64,000 bases of DNA from Sutcliffiella horikoshii (GCF_020524325.1 NZ_JAIVKY010000002.1:186001-250000), one strand, 5' to 3'. Counted from the stretch's first letter, positions 9,167 to 19,242 are shown. Notes: generated from the letters alone by a model not told the origin. A program made the numbers and translations.

Positions 9167-9218
9167 AATATAACTTGTGTGTTAACTGGGTATGAATCAA
9201 GTGTAAAGGTTTTGTAAA
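9167..9218 (-). promoter_or_regulatory. PhoP box and promoter of the pst operon
   Basis: Read on the minus strand, TTTACA (9218-9213), TTTACA (9207-9202), TTCATA (9196-9191) and TTAACA (9185-9180) are spaced exactly 11 bp apart, matching the B. subtilis PhoP consensus TT(A/T/C)ACA. A -10 TATATT (9172-9167) follows seven bases after the last repeat. The site lies about 80 bp upstream of pstS. Confidence 0.9.
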
Positions 9219-9306
9219 TGTCGGTTTTTCTGTAGTTTTATCGGGAATAATGGAGGAATTTAGTGTAAGTTTGCTATTGCAAAATTAAAAAGGTGGCATT
9301 AAGACA

Positions 9307-9336
9307 CAAAAAAGCACCCCGAATGGAGTGCTTTTT
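9307..9336 (-). terminator. Terminator of pbpA
   Basis: AAAAGCACTCC and GGGGTGCTTTTT pair around ATTC on the minus strand, ending in TTTTTTG. It lies just after the pbpA stop and isolates it from the pst promoter. Confidence 0.85.
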
Positions 9337-9341
9337 GACTA

Positions 9342-11504
9342 TTATTCTGTATCTTCTTCGGAAGTTTGTTCTGCCTCTTCAACTGTTTGTTCTTCTTCCG
9401 GTTTTTCTTTAGCTCGTTCTTTCTTCAGGTTGAAGTAAGCATCCAAAACAGCATCACCAATACGGGTACTGATTCCTCCTGTTACATTAAAGTCAGTAGA
9501 TGCATAAGGAACCATAATGGCATAAGCAATTTCTGGATTGTCGTAAGGAGCATAACCTACTAGATTAAAGTTAAGCGTTTCATAGGAGCGTCGTTCTCCA
9601 TTAGGAAGATACTCTATATACCTTGATTGTGCTGTTCCTGATTTTCCTGCAGGTTTAAATTCCTTCATTGTAGAACTTTTTGCTGTTCCTCTTGATCCAT
9701 GATAAACCCTGATAAAACCGTCTTGAACTCGCTTAATTTGACTATCTGACATATCTACTCTGTTCAACACTTTAGGTTCAAATGGTTCGACTACACGACC
9801 GAGACCTTCTCCATTATTCGGCTCTCTGATTTCTTTAACTAATTGCGGCTGCATTCTATAACCGCCATTTGCAATGGTAGAAACATATTGAGCCAATTGA
9901 AGAGTAGTGTACGTATCATACTGTCCAATGGATAAATCTAGAAGAAGACCAGGCAGACTGGTATCTGTTCCTTCAAAACCCGCAGATTCACGAGGAAGGT
10001 CAATACCCGTTTCAACACCTAAACCGAATTGAGCTAGGTAGGACCTAAACGTATCATATGCGGCTGGAGGTATATATAACGGTTGCCTTGGCGAGTAATT
10101 AGCACCGGCAATTGCCATTGCAATTCTGAACATATAGACATTGGAAGACCTTTCAAGTGCTGTTAAATCATTAATACTCCCCATATTAGTATATGAAGCT
10201 TTCTTTAAAGAATTTGGGGCGCGGCCAATATATAAAGGTGAATCATATAGATAAGAACCAGGTTGGATGACGCCATGCTGATAACCTGCTAGCACTGAAG
10301 CTCCTTTCACCGTTGAACCTGGTTCATAAGCTTCTTGAATGGCACCCAATGCATTATCATAAATTTTAAGTTGGCCATCCTCTTCATCCCGAATCAATTG
10401 TTTTCCTGCAAGTGAAAGAACTTCACCAGTTTTAGGATTCATGACAACTACAAAAGCACGATCTAGGAATCTTGCTTTTGCGTTAGGATCTGCTCGTGTT
10501 TTTAGCATCTCATCAATTAAAGCTTCTTCTATTTTCTGCTGCAATTCCATATCAACAGATAAGATTAAATCTTTTCCGCGCTGACCGTCATATACTTTTT
10601 CTTGACGCAGCAAGTTTCCACCGGTATCTGTTACATTGCGAACTCTAGCTTTTTGGCCTTGAAGAACATTTTCGTATTGAGCTTCTAATTGAGAGGTTCC
10701 AATACGATCATTCCTACTATACCCACGAGCGAGGAACTCATCTATCTTCTCACTTGGTATGCCAGACTCAGAAGTTGAAACATTTCCAAAAACAGAATTC
10801 AGGGTAGTTCCATATGCATAAGATCTAATGAAATCTGTTGTAATATCCACACCAGGTAAATCTGTCAACATCTCACTAACCATTGCAAATTCCTTGGCCG
10901 TAACATCTTGGTTCTTAACAATCTGCGGGGTCAGTGCATACCCTTTATTGAACTCACGAAAAATAGCCAGTACCTCTTTTTCTTCTTTCGTGATTTCATC
11001 TAGTTGCTGTTTCGTAATTCTATCCAATTGCAAATCGTATAAGTCACTTTCTGCTAAATCCCCATCCGCAACCTTCTTTCGATCTTCATCTGTTATCAAT
11101 TTTGCCGCTTCTTCAGGACGAGTTAGAATCCAATAGTCTTTTTTATCTCTTTCTTGAATCTTGTCAATATCCATCGTGATAATTTCTGAAAGTTTTTTTG
11201 CAACCTCCAACTGTTCCTTTTGGGTTGTTGACTGCATGCGTGTATATGTAATGGCATTTAATGGGGTGTTATCAACTACAACATTCCCATTGCGATCATA
11301 TATTTTCCCTCTTGGTACTAATGTATTTACCGTAACATTTTCGGTCCGATCTACTTCTTTGCGGTAATCTTCCCCGAAAACAATCTGGACAAATCCTAGT
11401 CTAAGTATTAGGGCAGAGAACAGTAAAAAAACCGCAAAAAACAAAAGGTTTAAGCGTGAGGGGACATAATTTTTCTTTTTCTTTTTTTGCTTTTGATTGG
11501 TCAT
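9342..11504 (-). CDS. pbpA: Class B penicillin-binding protein (PBP2a type)
   Basis: A peptidoglycan transpeptidase of 720 residues. Residues 20-42 form the single N-terminal membrane anchor, a dimerisation/pedestal domain runs to about 300, and the transpeptidase domain contains STVK (397-400, catalytic Ser397), SSN (453-455) and KSGT (621-624). The C-terminal 30 residues are Glu-rich and probably disordered. Its place between yqgE and pstS matches B. subtilis pbpA, whose product works with the rod complex in side-wall elongation. It is a likely beta-lactam target (family knowledge). Confidence 0.93.
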   Translation of the reverse strand: MTNQKQKKKKKNYVPSRLNLLFFAVFLLFSALILRLGFVQIVFGEDYRKEVDRTENVTVNTLVPRGKIYDRNGNVVVDNTPLNAITYTRMQSTTQKEQLEVAKKLSEIITMDIDKIQERDKKDYWILTRPEEAAKLITDEDRKKVADGDLAESDLYDLQLDRITKQQLDEITKEEKEVLAIFREFNKGYALTPQIVKNQDVTAKEFAMVSEMLTDLPGVDITTDFIRSYAYGTTLNSVFGNVSTSESGIPSEKIDEFLARGYSRNDRIGTSQLEAQYENVLQGQKARVRNVTDTGGNLLRQEKVYDGQRGKDLILSVDMELQQKIEEALIDEMLKTRADPNAKARFLDRAFVVVMNPKTGEVLSLAGKQLIRDEEDGQLKIYDNALGAIQEAYEPGSTVKGASVLAGYQHGVIQPGSYLYDSPLYIGRAPNSLKKASYTNMGSINDLTALERSSNVYMFRIAMAIAGANYSPRQPLYIPPAAYDTFRSYLAQFGLGVETGIDLPRESAGFEGTDTSLPGLLLDLSIGQYDTYTTLQLAQYVSTIANGGYRMQPQLVKEIREPNNGEGLGRVVEPFEPKVLNRVDMSDSQIKRVQDGFIRVYHGSRGTAKSSTMKEFKPAGKSGTAQSRYIEYLPNGERRSYETLNFNLVGYAPYDNPEIAYAIMVPYASTDFNVTGGISTRIGDAVLDAYFNLKKERAKEKPEEEQTVEEAEQTSEEDTE

Positions 11505-11559
11505 ACTTTACACCTTTTCATTAATTATTTCGATAGGCTTATTAAGCAACATGTTTTAT

Positions 11560-11600
11560 AAAAAGTAAGAGACACCTACGTTGGTTTGTATAGGTGTCTG
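11560..11600 (-). terminator. Terminator between yqgE and pbpA
   Basis: AGACACCTA and TAGGTGTCT pair on the minus strand around a 12-base loop, followed by CTTACTTTTTA. The T-run is interrupted, so termination may be partial. Confidence 0.55.
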
Positions 11601-11654
11601 TGTCTTTTTCTATTGTATAGGAAATCTCAATAAATTTCTATTATTAAATATCTT

Positions 11655-12941
11655 TTAAGGAGTTGATTCTCCTTCCCCGTCTCTCAAAGTTGTCACAATT
11701 GGATGTGGCTCTTCCTTTGGAGAAGGTACGGGTTCAAGTTCTACTTTTCGGACGAACGGATAAATCAAGGCATGACCCGCTCCAATCACACACATTAGTA
11801 TTGGAATACTCTTTTGCGTATCAAAAAAGATAACGGCTATTAGAAACAGGATAATTGAAGCAATACGTCCTAAGTTCAAAAATATTTCCCTGACAACAAT
11901 ATATTCAATACGCATTTCTGCCGCTTTCCATCCTCTCCCGATCACATCGTATGTTAATGATACATATGGGACCAATAACAATGGGTAGGCAATTGCGATT
12001 GTGACTGCATACATCAGCAACTTCACATACGTGAGTTCAAAGATAAGAAAGAAAATAGCGCCATACAATATCAGTCCTCCCAGAAGGATAGCTTTTTTTC
12101 GGAACTCTTTTTTGATAAGCCGTGTAGCTAGATAGTAACAGACAAATGCCACAGCTGAGTTTAACAGTCCGAACGTTCCAAGTGCCAATTCACTGTTGGT
12201 TGTGATAAATACCAAAACAGAGATGGCAAAAAGAAACGTACCTTCACGTAATCCTTGAAAGAAATGAGCATTTGTTATGTATCCCCAGTTTGCATTGTTT
12301 TTTCTTTCCTGCAAGATGCGTCGGAGTTCAAAGTTTCCTTCTGCCCCTCGCCTTTGTAAAAACAAACTTAAAATTACCGCAGCAAAGAACAATATGAGGG
12401 AAATGGTGAAGATCACGGTGTATCCTGTGAATTTTTCTAATGTAGAAATAATATATCCTGCCGCTATGGGTCCAATCATTCCGCCAACTGAAGTTAGAAT
12501 TCCTAGAAATCCATTGAAAAAATCTCTTGTTTCCGGTTCTGTAATCTCGAATGTTAATACATTAAAAGCAAGCCAGTAAAACCCATAGCCTATTCCAAGT
12601 AGAGCACCAAGTAGCAATAAGTAGGTGGAAGCCTTGTCTCCAATGAACAAAACGAACAAATAAAAAAGTGCTAAGAATACGACTCCTAAACGTAGCACAA
12701 TGACTCGATCAATTTTTTTTGCCCATCTACCTGCCAGTATGAATGTTAACGGCTGAAAGACGACGATTGCTAAGTTGTAGAAGCCCAGGTCGCTAAATTC
12801 ACCTGATTGCTTCCAAAGGTATACATTTACGAATGTATTGGAAAGCGCGATGCTGAGGGAATAGAGTCCACCGATGATTAAGAGTAGCATCAGGTCTTTG
12901 TTGACTTCGACATCGCCGATAAGTTTTTTTAGTACTGCCAT
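11655..12941 (-). CDS. yqgE: Major facilitator superfamily transporter, YqgE-like
   Basis: A 428-residue MFS permease with about 12 membrane segments. The loop after segment 2 carries GRWAKKIDR, resembling the family motif GxxxDRxGR. The substrate is unknown. Its position between sodA and pbpA matches yqgE of B. subtilis. The C-terminal 30 residues are Pro/Glu-rich and cytoplasmic. The start is ATG 12941, and a terminator-like hairpin follows the gene. Confidence 0.85.
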   Translation of the reverse strand: MAVLKKLIGDVEVNKDLMLLLIIGGLYSLSIALSNTFVNVYLWKQSGEFSDLGFYNLAIVVFQPLTFILAGRWAKKIDRVIVLRLGVVFLALFYLFVLFIGDKASTYLLLLGALLGIGYGFYWLAFNVLTFEITEPETRDFFNGFLGILTSVGGMIGPIAAGYIISTLEKFTGYTVIFTISLILFFAAVILSLFLQRRGAEGNFELRRILQERKNNANWGYITNAHFFQGLREGTFLFAISVLVFITTNSELALGTFGLLNSAVAFVCYYLATRLIKKEFRKKAILLGGLILYGAIFFLIFELTYVKLLMYAVTIAIAYPLLLVPYVSLTYDVIGRGWKAAEMRIEYIVVREIFLNLGRIASIILFLIAVIFFDTQKSIPILMCVIGAGHALIYPFVRKVELEPVPSPKEEPHPIVTTLRDGEGESTP

Positions 12942-13029
12942 ATTACCCCGCTCCTTTATCTACGTTTATTGTGGCTTAAAGGAGTGGGAGTTATGTACTT
13001 TGATTTTTTTAGACTTATTGAAGTTTGAC

Positions 13030-13151
13030 CGTTTCTTTCCGCTGCAGGCACTCGCTTTCCGCGGGACGGTGTTTGAGCCTCCTCACAACGCTTCAGGGGT
13101 CTCAACCTACCGTTTCTCCCCCGCTGGAGTCGAGTGCCTTCCGCTCCAATA
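13030..13151. repeat. Dispersed palindromic repeat, degenerate copy
   Basis: Contains the family blocks CTCGCTTTCCGCGGGACGG, GAGCCTCCTCACAACGC and CCCCCGCTGGAGT, ending GCTCCAATACAC. The outer inverted ends (GTTTCTTTCC, CCAATACAC) have decayed. It lies between sodA and yqgE, and the rest of this 275-bp gap holds the sodA terminator and nothing else I can identify. Confidence 0.8.
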
Positions 13152-13170
13152 CACTCATCATTTTTTACAT

Positions 13171-13206
13171 AAAAAAACTCCCATCCACATAGGGATGAGA
13201 GTTTTT
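13171..13206 (-). terminator. Terminator of sodA
   Basis: ACTCTCATCC and GGATGGGAGT pair around a five-base loop on the minus strand and are followed by TTTTTTT. Confidence 0.85.
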
Positions 13207-13216
13207 GGGGTGGTTA

Positions 13217-13825
13217 TTATTTTGCTTCGTTGTATAGTTTTCCTACTACATCCCAGTTGATTACGTTGAAGAATGCGTTGATGTAGTCAGGACGACGGTT
13301 TTGGTAGTTTAGGTAGTAAGCATGCTCCCAAACATCAAGGCCTAGAACTGGAGTCTTACCTTCCATTAATGGAGAGTCTTGGTTTGGTGTGCTTGTGATT
13401 TCAAGTTCACCGTTGTTTACTACTAACCATGCCCAACCAGATCCGAAACGAGTAGCTGCAGCTTTTGCAAACTCGTCTTTGAAGTTGTCATAGCTACCAA
13501 ATTTGCTTGTTAAAGCGTCAGCCAATTCACCGTTTGGAGAAGTAGCGCCACCTGGAGTCAAGATGTTCCAGAAAAGGCTGTGGTTTGCGTGTCCACCACC
13601 GTGGTTGCGTACAGCTGTTTTAATGTTTTCAGGAACTGCGTCCATGTTGGAGATTAACTCCTCTACACTTTTACCTTGAAGTTCAGCTTGTCCTTCAAGA
13701 GCAGCGTTAATACCTGTTACGTAAGTATTGTGATGCTTTGTGTGGTGAATGTTCATTGTTTCTTTGTCGATGTGAGGCTCCAATGCGTCGTATGCATAAG
13801 GTAATTGTGGTAGTTCGTATGCCAT
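13217..13825 (-). CDS. sodA: Superoxide dismutase, Mn/Fe type
   Basis: Converts superoxide to oxygen and hydrogen peroxide in the cytoplasm. The 202-residue protein has the metal ligands of the family: His27 ([11 protein letters not shown]), a histidine in HANHSLFW, and Asp and His in [22 protein letters not shown] and the overall likeness favour manganese, although Fe or cambialistic use cannot be excluded. The ATG at 13825 follows AGGAGGAGATAATT. Monocistronic with its own terminator. Confidence 0.97.
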   Translation of the reverse strand: MAYELPQLPYAYDALEPHIDKETMNIHHTKHHNTYVTGINAALEGQAELQGKSVEELISNMDAVPENIKTAVRNHGGGHANHSLFWNILTPGGATSPNGELADALTSKFGSYDNFKDEFAKAAATRFGSGWAWLVVNNGELEITSTPNQDSPLMEGKTPVLGLDVWEHAYYLNYQNRRPDYINAFFNVINWDVVGKLYNEAK

Positions 13826-13963
13826 AATTATCTCCTCCTAATTGTTATGTATTAATATTGAACCAAAAAAGCATGACCCTTTTGATCCGTTAATTTCAGA
13901 TTACCAAAACTTGTACAATCTTTCAATTAATCTGCTTACCTACATTAAATTATTTATTTTGGG

Positions 13964-14986
<1,023 letters not shown>

Positions 14987-15001
14987 CTAGTATAACCTTG
15001 T

Positions 15002-15481
15002 TTATACGAAAATAAAGAATATAATGATCATGATTCCCTGGATAATTCCTTTAACCAATGCACTACTAAACAGGCCGACCACAGATCCGAAACCTGCTTT
15101 CATGGACGCTTTTAAACCATTTTTATTAAATAATAGTTCACCAATAACCGCTCCCAAGAATGGGCCAAGAATAATACCAGCTATCGGTATAACAAAAGGA
15201 CCAATCAATAATCCGATGGTACTTCCCCATATAGATGCATTGCTTCCGCCAAACTTTTTTACTCCTAAAAGATTTGCAAAGTAGTCCGCAACAAATAGCA
15301 AAATAACAAATAACACGGTGATGATCCAGAATAATAAAGTCAATTCTTCAAAAGAGAAAAACACCCCATAAAGAAGAAATCCACCTACTAAAAAGAGCAC
15401 ACTTGGAATGATGGGATAAACCAGCCCAACAAAAGCAATAACAAATAATGCAATGATTATTGCCCAATACAGGATTTCCAT
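15002..15481 (-). CDS. yqgC: DUF456 membrane protein, YqgC-like
   Basis: A 159-residue protein of four to five hydrophobic segments with glycine-rich turns (LLIGPFVIPIAGIILGPFLG), typical of DUF456. Function unknown. The ATG at 15481 (MEILYW) has AAAGGAGG seven bases upstream and is preferred over an upstream codon that would add seven residues. Its position near sodA fits YqgC of B. subtilis. It lies 78 bp upstream of pfkA and could be co-transcribed with it, as I see no terminator between them. Confidence 0.85.
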   Translation of the reverse strand: MEILYWAIIIALFVIAFVGLVYPIIPSVLFLVGGFLLYGVFFSFEELTLLFWIITVLFVILLFVADYFANLLGVKKFGGSNASIWGSTIGLLIGPFVIPIAGIILGPFLGAVIGELLFNKNGLKASMKAGFGSVVGLFSSALVKGIIQGIMIIIFFIFV

Positions 15482-15504
15482 TACAAAACCTCCTTTAAAC
15501 ATTT

Positions 15505-15537
15505 TAAAAAAACCAGACCCATAAGAGTCTGGTTTTT
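15505..15537 (-). terminator. Terminator of the Na/Pi cotransporter gene
   Basis: AAACCAGACTC and GGTCTGGTTT pair on the minus strand with a short loop, ending in TTTTTTAAAA. It separates the 15554-17194 gene from the DUF456 gene. Confidence 0.85.
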
Positions 15538-15553
15538 AATACGTTCTTAACCT

Positions 15554-17194
15554 TTATAAAGTTTCGTGGTCTTCTCCTAAAACTGCTTCCGCAATATTTA
15601 CAGCATGGTCCCCAATACGCTCAAGGTTACTGATAATATCAACAAACACAATTCCAGCTTGACCGGAACATAATCCTTCATTCATACGCAAGATATGTTT
15701 CTTACGAAGAGAGCGTTCCATTTTGTCGATTTTGTCTTCTTTCAATCTTACTTCATTCGCTAAGTCTTTATTATTCGATCTTAAAGCTTCAATAGCTTCT
15801 TTAACAGTTGATTGAGTCAGTGTAAACATTTCTTCAAGATCTGTTTCAGCAGCTTCCGTTAATTCCACTTTGTTGGCAATTTGATAATCAACTAACTCCA
15901 CGATGTTTTCGAAATGGTCACCGATTCTCTCGATATCACGAACAGTATCCATTAATACGGAATGCTCTTCTGATTCATGATCAGATAAGGAGCTAGAAGA
16001 AAGCTTCACTAAGTAGTCCGTAATTTTTCGATCAAGATTATTGATAGCTTCTTCCACTTGATAAGCTTGTTCTGAATACTTAGTTACACCAGATTTTAAA
16101 TATTCATGTGTAGATTCTAGTCCTACTACAGAATACTCACCCATTCGCAGAACTTCCTCTTTAGCTTGACCTAAAGCTAGTGAAGGTGATTGTTCAATAA
16201 AGATTGGATCAAGATGCTTTGGCTTATATTCAACAAAGCTGTCTTCTCCAGGAATGATTTTTGTAACAATCAACGCTAGTAGACCAATAAACGGTAATTG
16301 AATAAGAACATTGGCAATGTTAAAAGAACCGTGTGCAAATGCAATCGTCATTTCAGGGTTCAGATCTAGCTTTTGTTGAAGGAATTCTACATACATTTGA
16401 AAAGGAATCAACAATATCAAAACAATTACTGTTCCCAAGACATTAAACATTACATGTGATAAAGCAGCACGTCTTGCGGCAACGCTTGCCCCAAGAGCAG
16501 CTAAAACTGCTGTAATCGTTGTACCAATATTGTCTCCAAAAAGTACAGGTAATGCAGCACTAAGATCCATTGCACCTTGTCCATAAAGTTCTTGCAAAAT
16601 CCCTACAGTAGCACTTGAACTCTGAACAATAACGGTAAAGACCGTTCCAACTACTACCCCAAGAATTGGGTTATCACTCATAGTTACCGTTAAGTCAATG
16701 AAAGCTGGCAACTCTCGTAGTGGTTTAAGTCCACCTCCCATGATTTTTAAACCATAGAATAACGTACCAAAACCAAAAACAATCTGACCGAAATATTGTA
16801 TTTTTTGATTTTTAAAGAAGAATAACAAGATGGCACCTACTGCAATAATCGGCAAGGCATACTCGTCAATTTTAATACCGATGATGAATGCTGTAACAGT
16901 AGTTCCAACATTGGCACCCATAATTACACCAATCGCTTGGCGAAGCGTCATGAATCCAGCACTAACCAAACCGACTGTCAGTGCCGTGGTTCCGGAACTT
17001 GATTGAATAAGAACTGTAACTAGAATACCGGCAAATACACCCATTAGCGGATTCGTAGTAAAACGATCTAAAATATCTCTCAGCTTATCTCCAGCTGATT
17101 TTTGCAGTCCGTCACCCATGTATTTAATCCCGAAAAGGAAAATACCCAGACCACCAATAAATTCAAAAATTAACTTCTGAACATCCAAGTCCAA
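15554..17194 (-). CDS. Na/Pi cotransporter with C-terminal PhoU-like domain
   Basis: About 546 residues. The first 310 form two inverted Na/Pi-cotransporter repeats with the hallmark QSSSGTTAL (about residue 65) and QSSSATVGI, and residues 340-546 form a PhoU-like helical domain with two RIGDHxxNI-type motifs. It probably brings in phosphate with sodium, with the PhoU tail sensing or gating (inference). The start is a TTG; 17194 has AAGGGG nine bases upstream, while 17221 has none. A PhoP-box-like cluster lies in the divergent promoter region at 17303-17340. Confidence 0.9.
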   Translation of the reverse strand: MDLDVQKLIFEFIGGLGIFLFGIKYMGDGLQKSAGDKLRDILDRFTTNPLMGVFAGILVTVLIQSSSGTTALTVGLVSAGFMTLRQAIGVIMGANVGTTVTAFIIGIKIDEYALPIIAVGAILLFFFKNQKIQYFGQIVFGFGTLFYGLKIMGGGLKPLRELPAFIDLTVTMSDNPILGVVVGTVFTVIVQSSSATVGILQELYGQGAMDLSAALPVLFGDNIGTTITAVLAALGASVAARRAALSHVMFNVLGTVIVLILLIPFQMYVEFLQQKLDLNPEMTIAFAHGSFNIANVLIQLPFIGLLALIVTKIIPGEDSFVEYKPKHLDPIFIEQSPSLALGQAKEEVLRMGEYSVVGLESTHEYLKSGVTKYSEQAYQVEEAINNLDRKITDYLVKLSSSSLSDHESEEHSVLMDTVRDIERIGDHFENIVELVDYQIANKVELTEAAETDLEEMFTLTQSTVKEAIEALRSNNKDLANEVRLKEDKIDKMERSLRKKHILRMNEGLCSGQAGIVFVDIISNLERIGDHAVNIAEAVLGEDHETL

Positions 17195-17302
17195 TAAATT
17201 CAACCCCTTAATCAAAAACAATATAGTATCGACAAAAATCTACAAAACCAAATACAATTATTAACCTAATATGATTCTAATGTAAATAGAATTGATGATA
17301 AA

Positions 17303-17340
17303 TTTACATTATCTTTACAAACCGTAACTTGAAATTTACA
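17303..17340 (+). promoter_or_regulatory. Candidate PhoP box in a divergent promoter region
   Basis: TTTACA at 17303, TTTACA at 17314, TAACTT at 17325 and TTTACA at 17335 are spaced 11, 11 and 10 bp, as in PhoP sites. The cluster lies between the Na/Pi cotransporter gene (leftward) and the DUF1189 gene (rightward). Which gene it serves is open. Confidence 0.5.
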
Positions 17341-17431
17341 TTAGTGACTGTTATGAAATTAATTATTGTTCACATACCCTAGTTAAGGTAACATGAAGTT
17401 GGTATATTACTTTAAAAAGGACTGATAGGAA

Positions 17432-18217
17432 TTGAATATTTTATCTCAATTTGTAAAGAGCTTGTATTCCCCGAAAGCAATGGCCTCCTTCCGCTTTCAA
17501 GGAATAGGCAAAACCATCCTGTACGTATTTTTTCTCGTTCTTATATCTTCTATTCCCATGTTTATTACTTTTGGAACTAGTGCTGTGAATTTAGTTAATA
17601 GTACAGAAGAATTTTTGCAAAATGAAACCCCAGACTTTTATATACAGAATGGAGAATTTTTTGCAGATGTAGATGAACCGTTTATCGCCGATGACCAAGG
17701 CTTCACCATTATATTGGATCCTGAAAATGAGTTATCGATAGAGGAGATCAGCTCATACGGTGAAGTTGTGGCTGTACAATCAAATGAAATTATTTTTAAA
17801 GGAGCTGGAAAGACAGACTTCGTACCTCTCAGTGATTTTCAAGGAACAGAAGTAACAAAAGAGAATCTACTTCAATTTATGGATTCTGTGGGAAGTGCAT
17901 TCCCTATTATCATTACTGTTTTATTGATAGTAGGTTATCTGTTCTTTACAGCAACTAAATTCGTGCAGATCTCTATTTTAGGTTTGTTTGGATTACTACT
18001 TAAAAATGTGTTAAAAAGAAATAAATTGCAATATCGCCATACATGGGTTTTGGCTGCTTATGCTGTCACGCTTCCAACGCTAATTTTCACTCTCATGCAG
18101 GCAAGCGGTTTAGTTATTCCTTTTTCTTCATTAATAAGCTTTGCTGTTTCTCTTTTTGTTCTATATCTCATTATCAAGGAAGTAAAAGTTAAATTGCCTA
18201 CACCTCCAATTAATTAG
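17432..18217 (+). CDS. DUF1189 membrane protein, YqgB-like
   Basis: A 261-residue protein with one membrane segment near residues 28-50, an extracytoplasmic domain of about 100 residues (FYIQNGEFFADVDEPF), and a cluster of four membrane segments from residue 150. This is the DUF1189 arrangement. Function unknown. The start is a TTG at 17432 preceded by AAAAAGGACTGATAGGA. It is followed by a strong terminator and divergent from the Na/Pi transporter. In B. subtilis a protein of this family is encoded nearby (yqgB). Confidence 0.8.
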   Translation: MNILSQFVKSLYSPKAMASFRFQGIGKTILYVFFLVLISSIPMFITFGTSAVNLVNSTEEFLQNETPDFYIQNGEFFADVDEPFIADDQGFTIILDPENELSIEEISSYGEVVAVQSNEIIFKGAGKTDFVPLSDFQGTEVTKENLLQFMDSVGSAFPIIITVLLIVGYLFFTATKFVQISILGLFGLLLKNVLKRNKLQYRHTWVLAAYAVTLPTLIFTLMQASGLVIPFSSLISFAVSLFVLYLIIKEVKVKLPTPPIN

Positions 18218-18224
18218 TATATGT

Positions 18225-18260
18225 CACCGACAAATTCAACTAATTTGTCGGTGTTTTTTT
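18225..18260 (+). terminator. Terminator of the DUF1189 gene
   Basis: CACCGACAAATT pairs perfectly with AATTTGTCGGTG around a five-base loop and is followed by TTTTTTT. Confidence 0.92.
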
Positions 18261-18321
18261 GTCATCTTTTTCTCGGACAAGCATATAGTTAAGTAAGCTT
18301 GACTGAGGAGGAAAAATAAAA

Positions 18322-18672
18322 ATGATCCGATTATTCGTTGCAGCTCTCATTCTCGTCACCATATACAGCATCTATTACGATTTATCATCCGGCACTATTC
18401 CTGAGCCCGCTGCTCCTGTTGCCGCTCCAGTCCCAATAACAAACTCGGAGACTGTATCAGAAAGTTCCGCCCTATCCTCACCTACTAACAACCTTTACAT
18501 AGAAGTGGAAATTAAAGCTGGCGATACGGTATTGACTGTCGCAGAGAAAATTGCCAACAAACCTATTCCCGTTTCCATCACACAACTAATAGAAGACTTC
18601 CAAAACTTAAACGAAGGCATATCCCCAGAAAAAATCCAAATTGGCAAAACCTACAAGTTTCCTGTCTACTAA
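18322..18672 (+). CDS. yqfZ: LysM-domain membrane-anchored protein, YqfZ-like
   Basis: A 116-residue protein with an N-terminal membrane segment (residues 2-18, LFVAALILVTIYSIYY), a Pro/Ala-rich linker (about 28-50) and a C-terminal LysM-like domain (about 56-116: EIKAGDTVLTVAEKIA, then LNEGISPEKIQIGKTYKFPVY). It is therefore probably exported and bound to peptidoglycan. It matches YqfZ of B. subtilis in type and place, upstream of ispG. The ATG at 18322 follows GAGGAGGAAAAATAAAA. Confidence 0.82.
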   Translation: MIRLFVAALILVTIYSIYYDLSSGTIPEPAAPVAAPVPITNSETVSESSALSSPTNNLYIEVEIKAGDTVLTVAEKIANKPIPVSITQLIEDFQNLNEGISPEKIQIGKTYKFPVY

Positions 18673-18717
18673 AAGCCAGGAAACTTTTTCTATGCATTTA
18701 TTGTGAAATAAACAACC

Positions 18718-18772
18718 AGTTGATTGAAGTGGAAGGCGCGCAGACGCCCGTGGGAGGAAGGGACAGGTGAAC
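18718..18772. repeat. Left half of an interrupted dispersed repeat (GTGGAAGGCGC type)
   Basis: Starts GTTGATTGAAGTGGAAGGCG and continues through GACGCCCGTGGGAGG to AGGGACAGGTGA, then stops matching the family. The other half reappears at 19006-19069. The two halves flank another repeat copy. Confidence 0.75.
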
Positions 18773-18830
18773 CCCCAAATATCAAAGAAGCCACTGAAAA
18801 ACTGTATTCTCATGTACTTAATTATTTCTA

Positions 18831-18963
18831 GCTGTGGATTGGAGCAAAAGGCGAAGACTCCTGAGGGAGATAGCGCTAGATGGAGACCCCGCAGGCGAAA
18901 GCCGAGGAGGCTCCAGCAGCGCCCCTAGGAAAGCGAAGCCATTTGCGGAAATTCACAGCGGTG
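18831..18963. repeat. Dispersed repeat (GCAAATGGC type) nested in another copy
   Basis: A full copy in minus orientation, from AGCTGTGGATTGGAGC to GGAAATTCACAGCGGTG, containing GCAAAAGGCGAAGACTCCTG, GCCGAGGAGGCTCCAGC and GCGCCCCTAGGAAAGCGAAG. A perfect 9-bp inverted repeat (GAAGCCACT at 18787, AGTGGCTTC at 18995) brackets it. It lies within the 570-bp yqfZ-ispG gap. Confidence 0.82.
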
Positions 18964-19005
18964 TATGATTGTGCACCTTAATCATAGACTTCTGAGTGGC
19001 TTCAG

Positions 19006-19069
19006 CTCAGCCGAGTAGCTCACGGACCGCCCGCAGGCAAGCGAAGCTCCTGGAACGGAAATCTACAGT
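19006..19069. repeat. Right half of an interrupted dispersed repeat
   Basis: Contains AGCTCACGGACCGCCCGCAG, GCAAGCGAAGCTCC and GGAACGGAAATCTACAG, the right half of the GTGGAAGGCGC-type module begun at 18718. The remaining sequence up to ispG (19070-19242) holds no gene and presumably the ispG promoter. Confidence 0.75.
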
Positions 19070-19242
19070 TAGCCCCAGTCTCCAGAGAGCCAGGAAACTT
19101 TTTCACTTGTCAGATGTGGTTACGATTGTTAAAATATGTTGGGAGTTAGTGGATAATACTAGCTTTTTCTCTCATTACAAGCTACTCTTATGAAAGAAAG
19201 ATGTTTTGATCTGTAGATCATTCCTAAAGGAGCGATTCACTC

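Noticed and set aside
18607-18813. Leftward open frame after yqfZ
   Set aside because: It lies antisense to the end of yqfZ and over half of a dispersed repeat, with no start signals.
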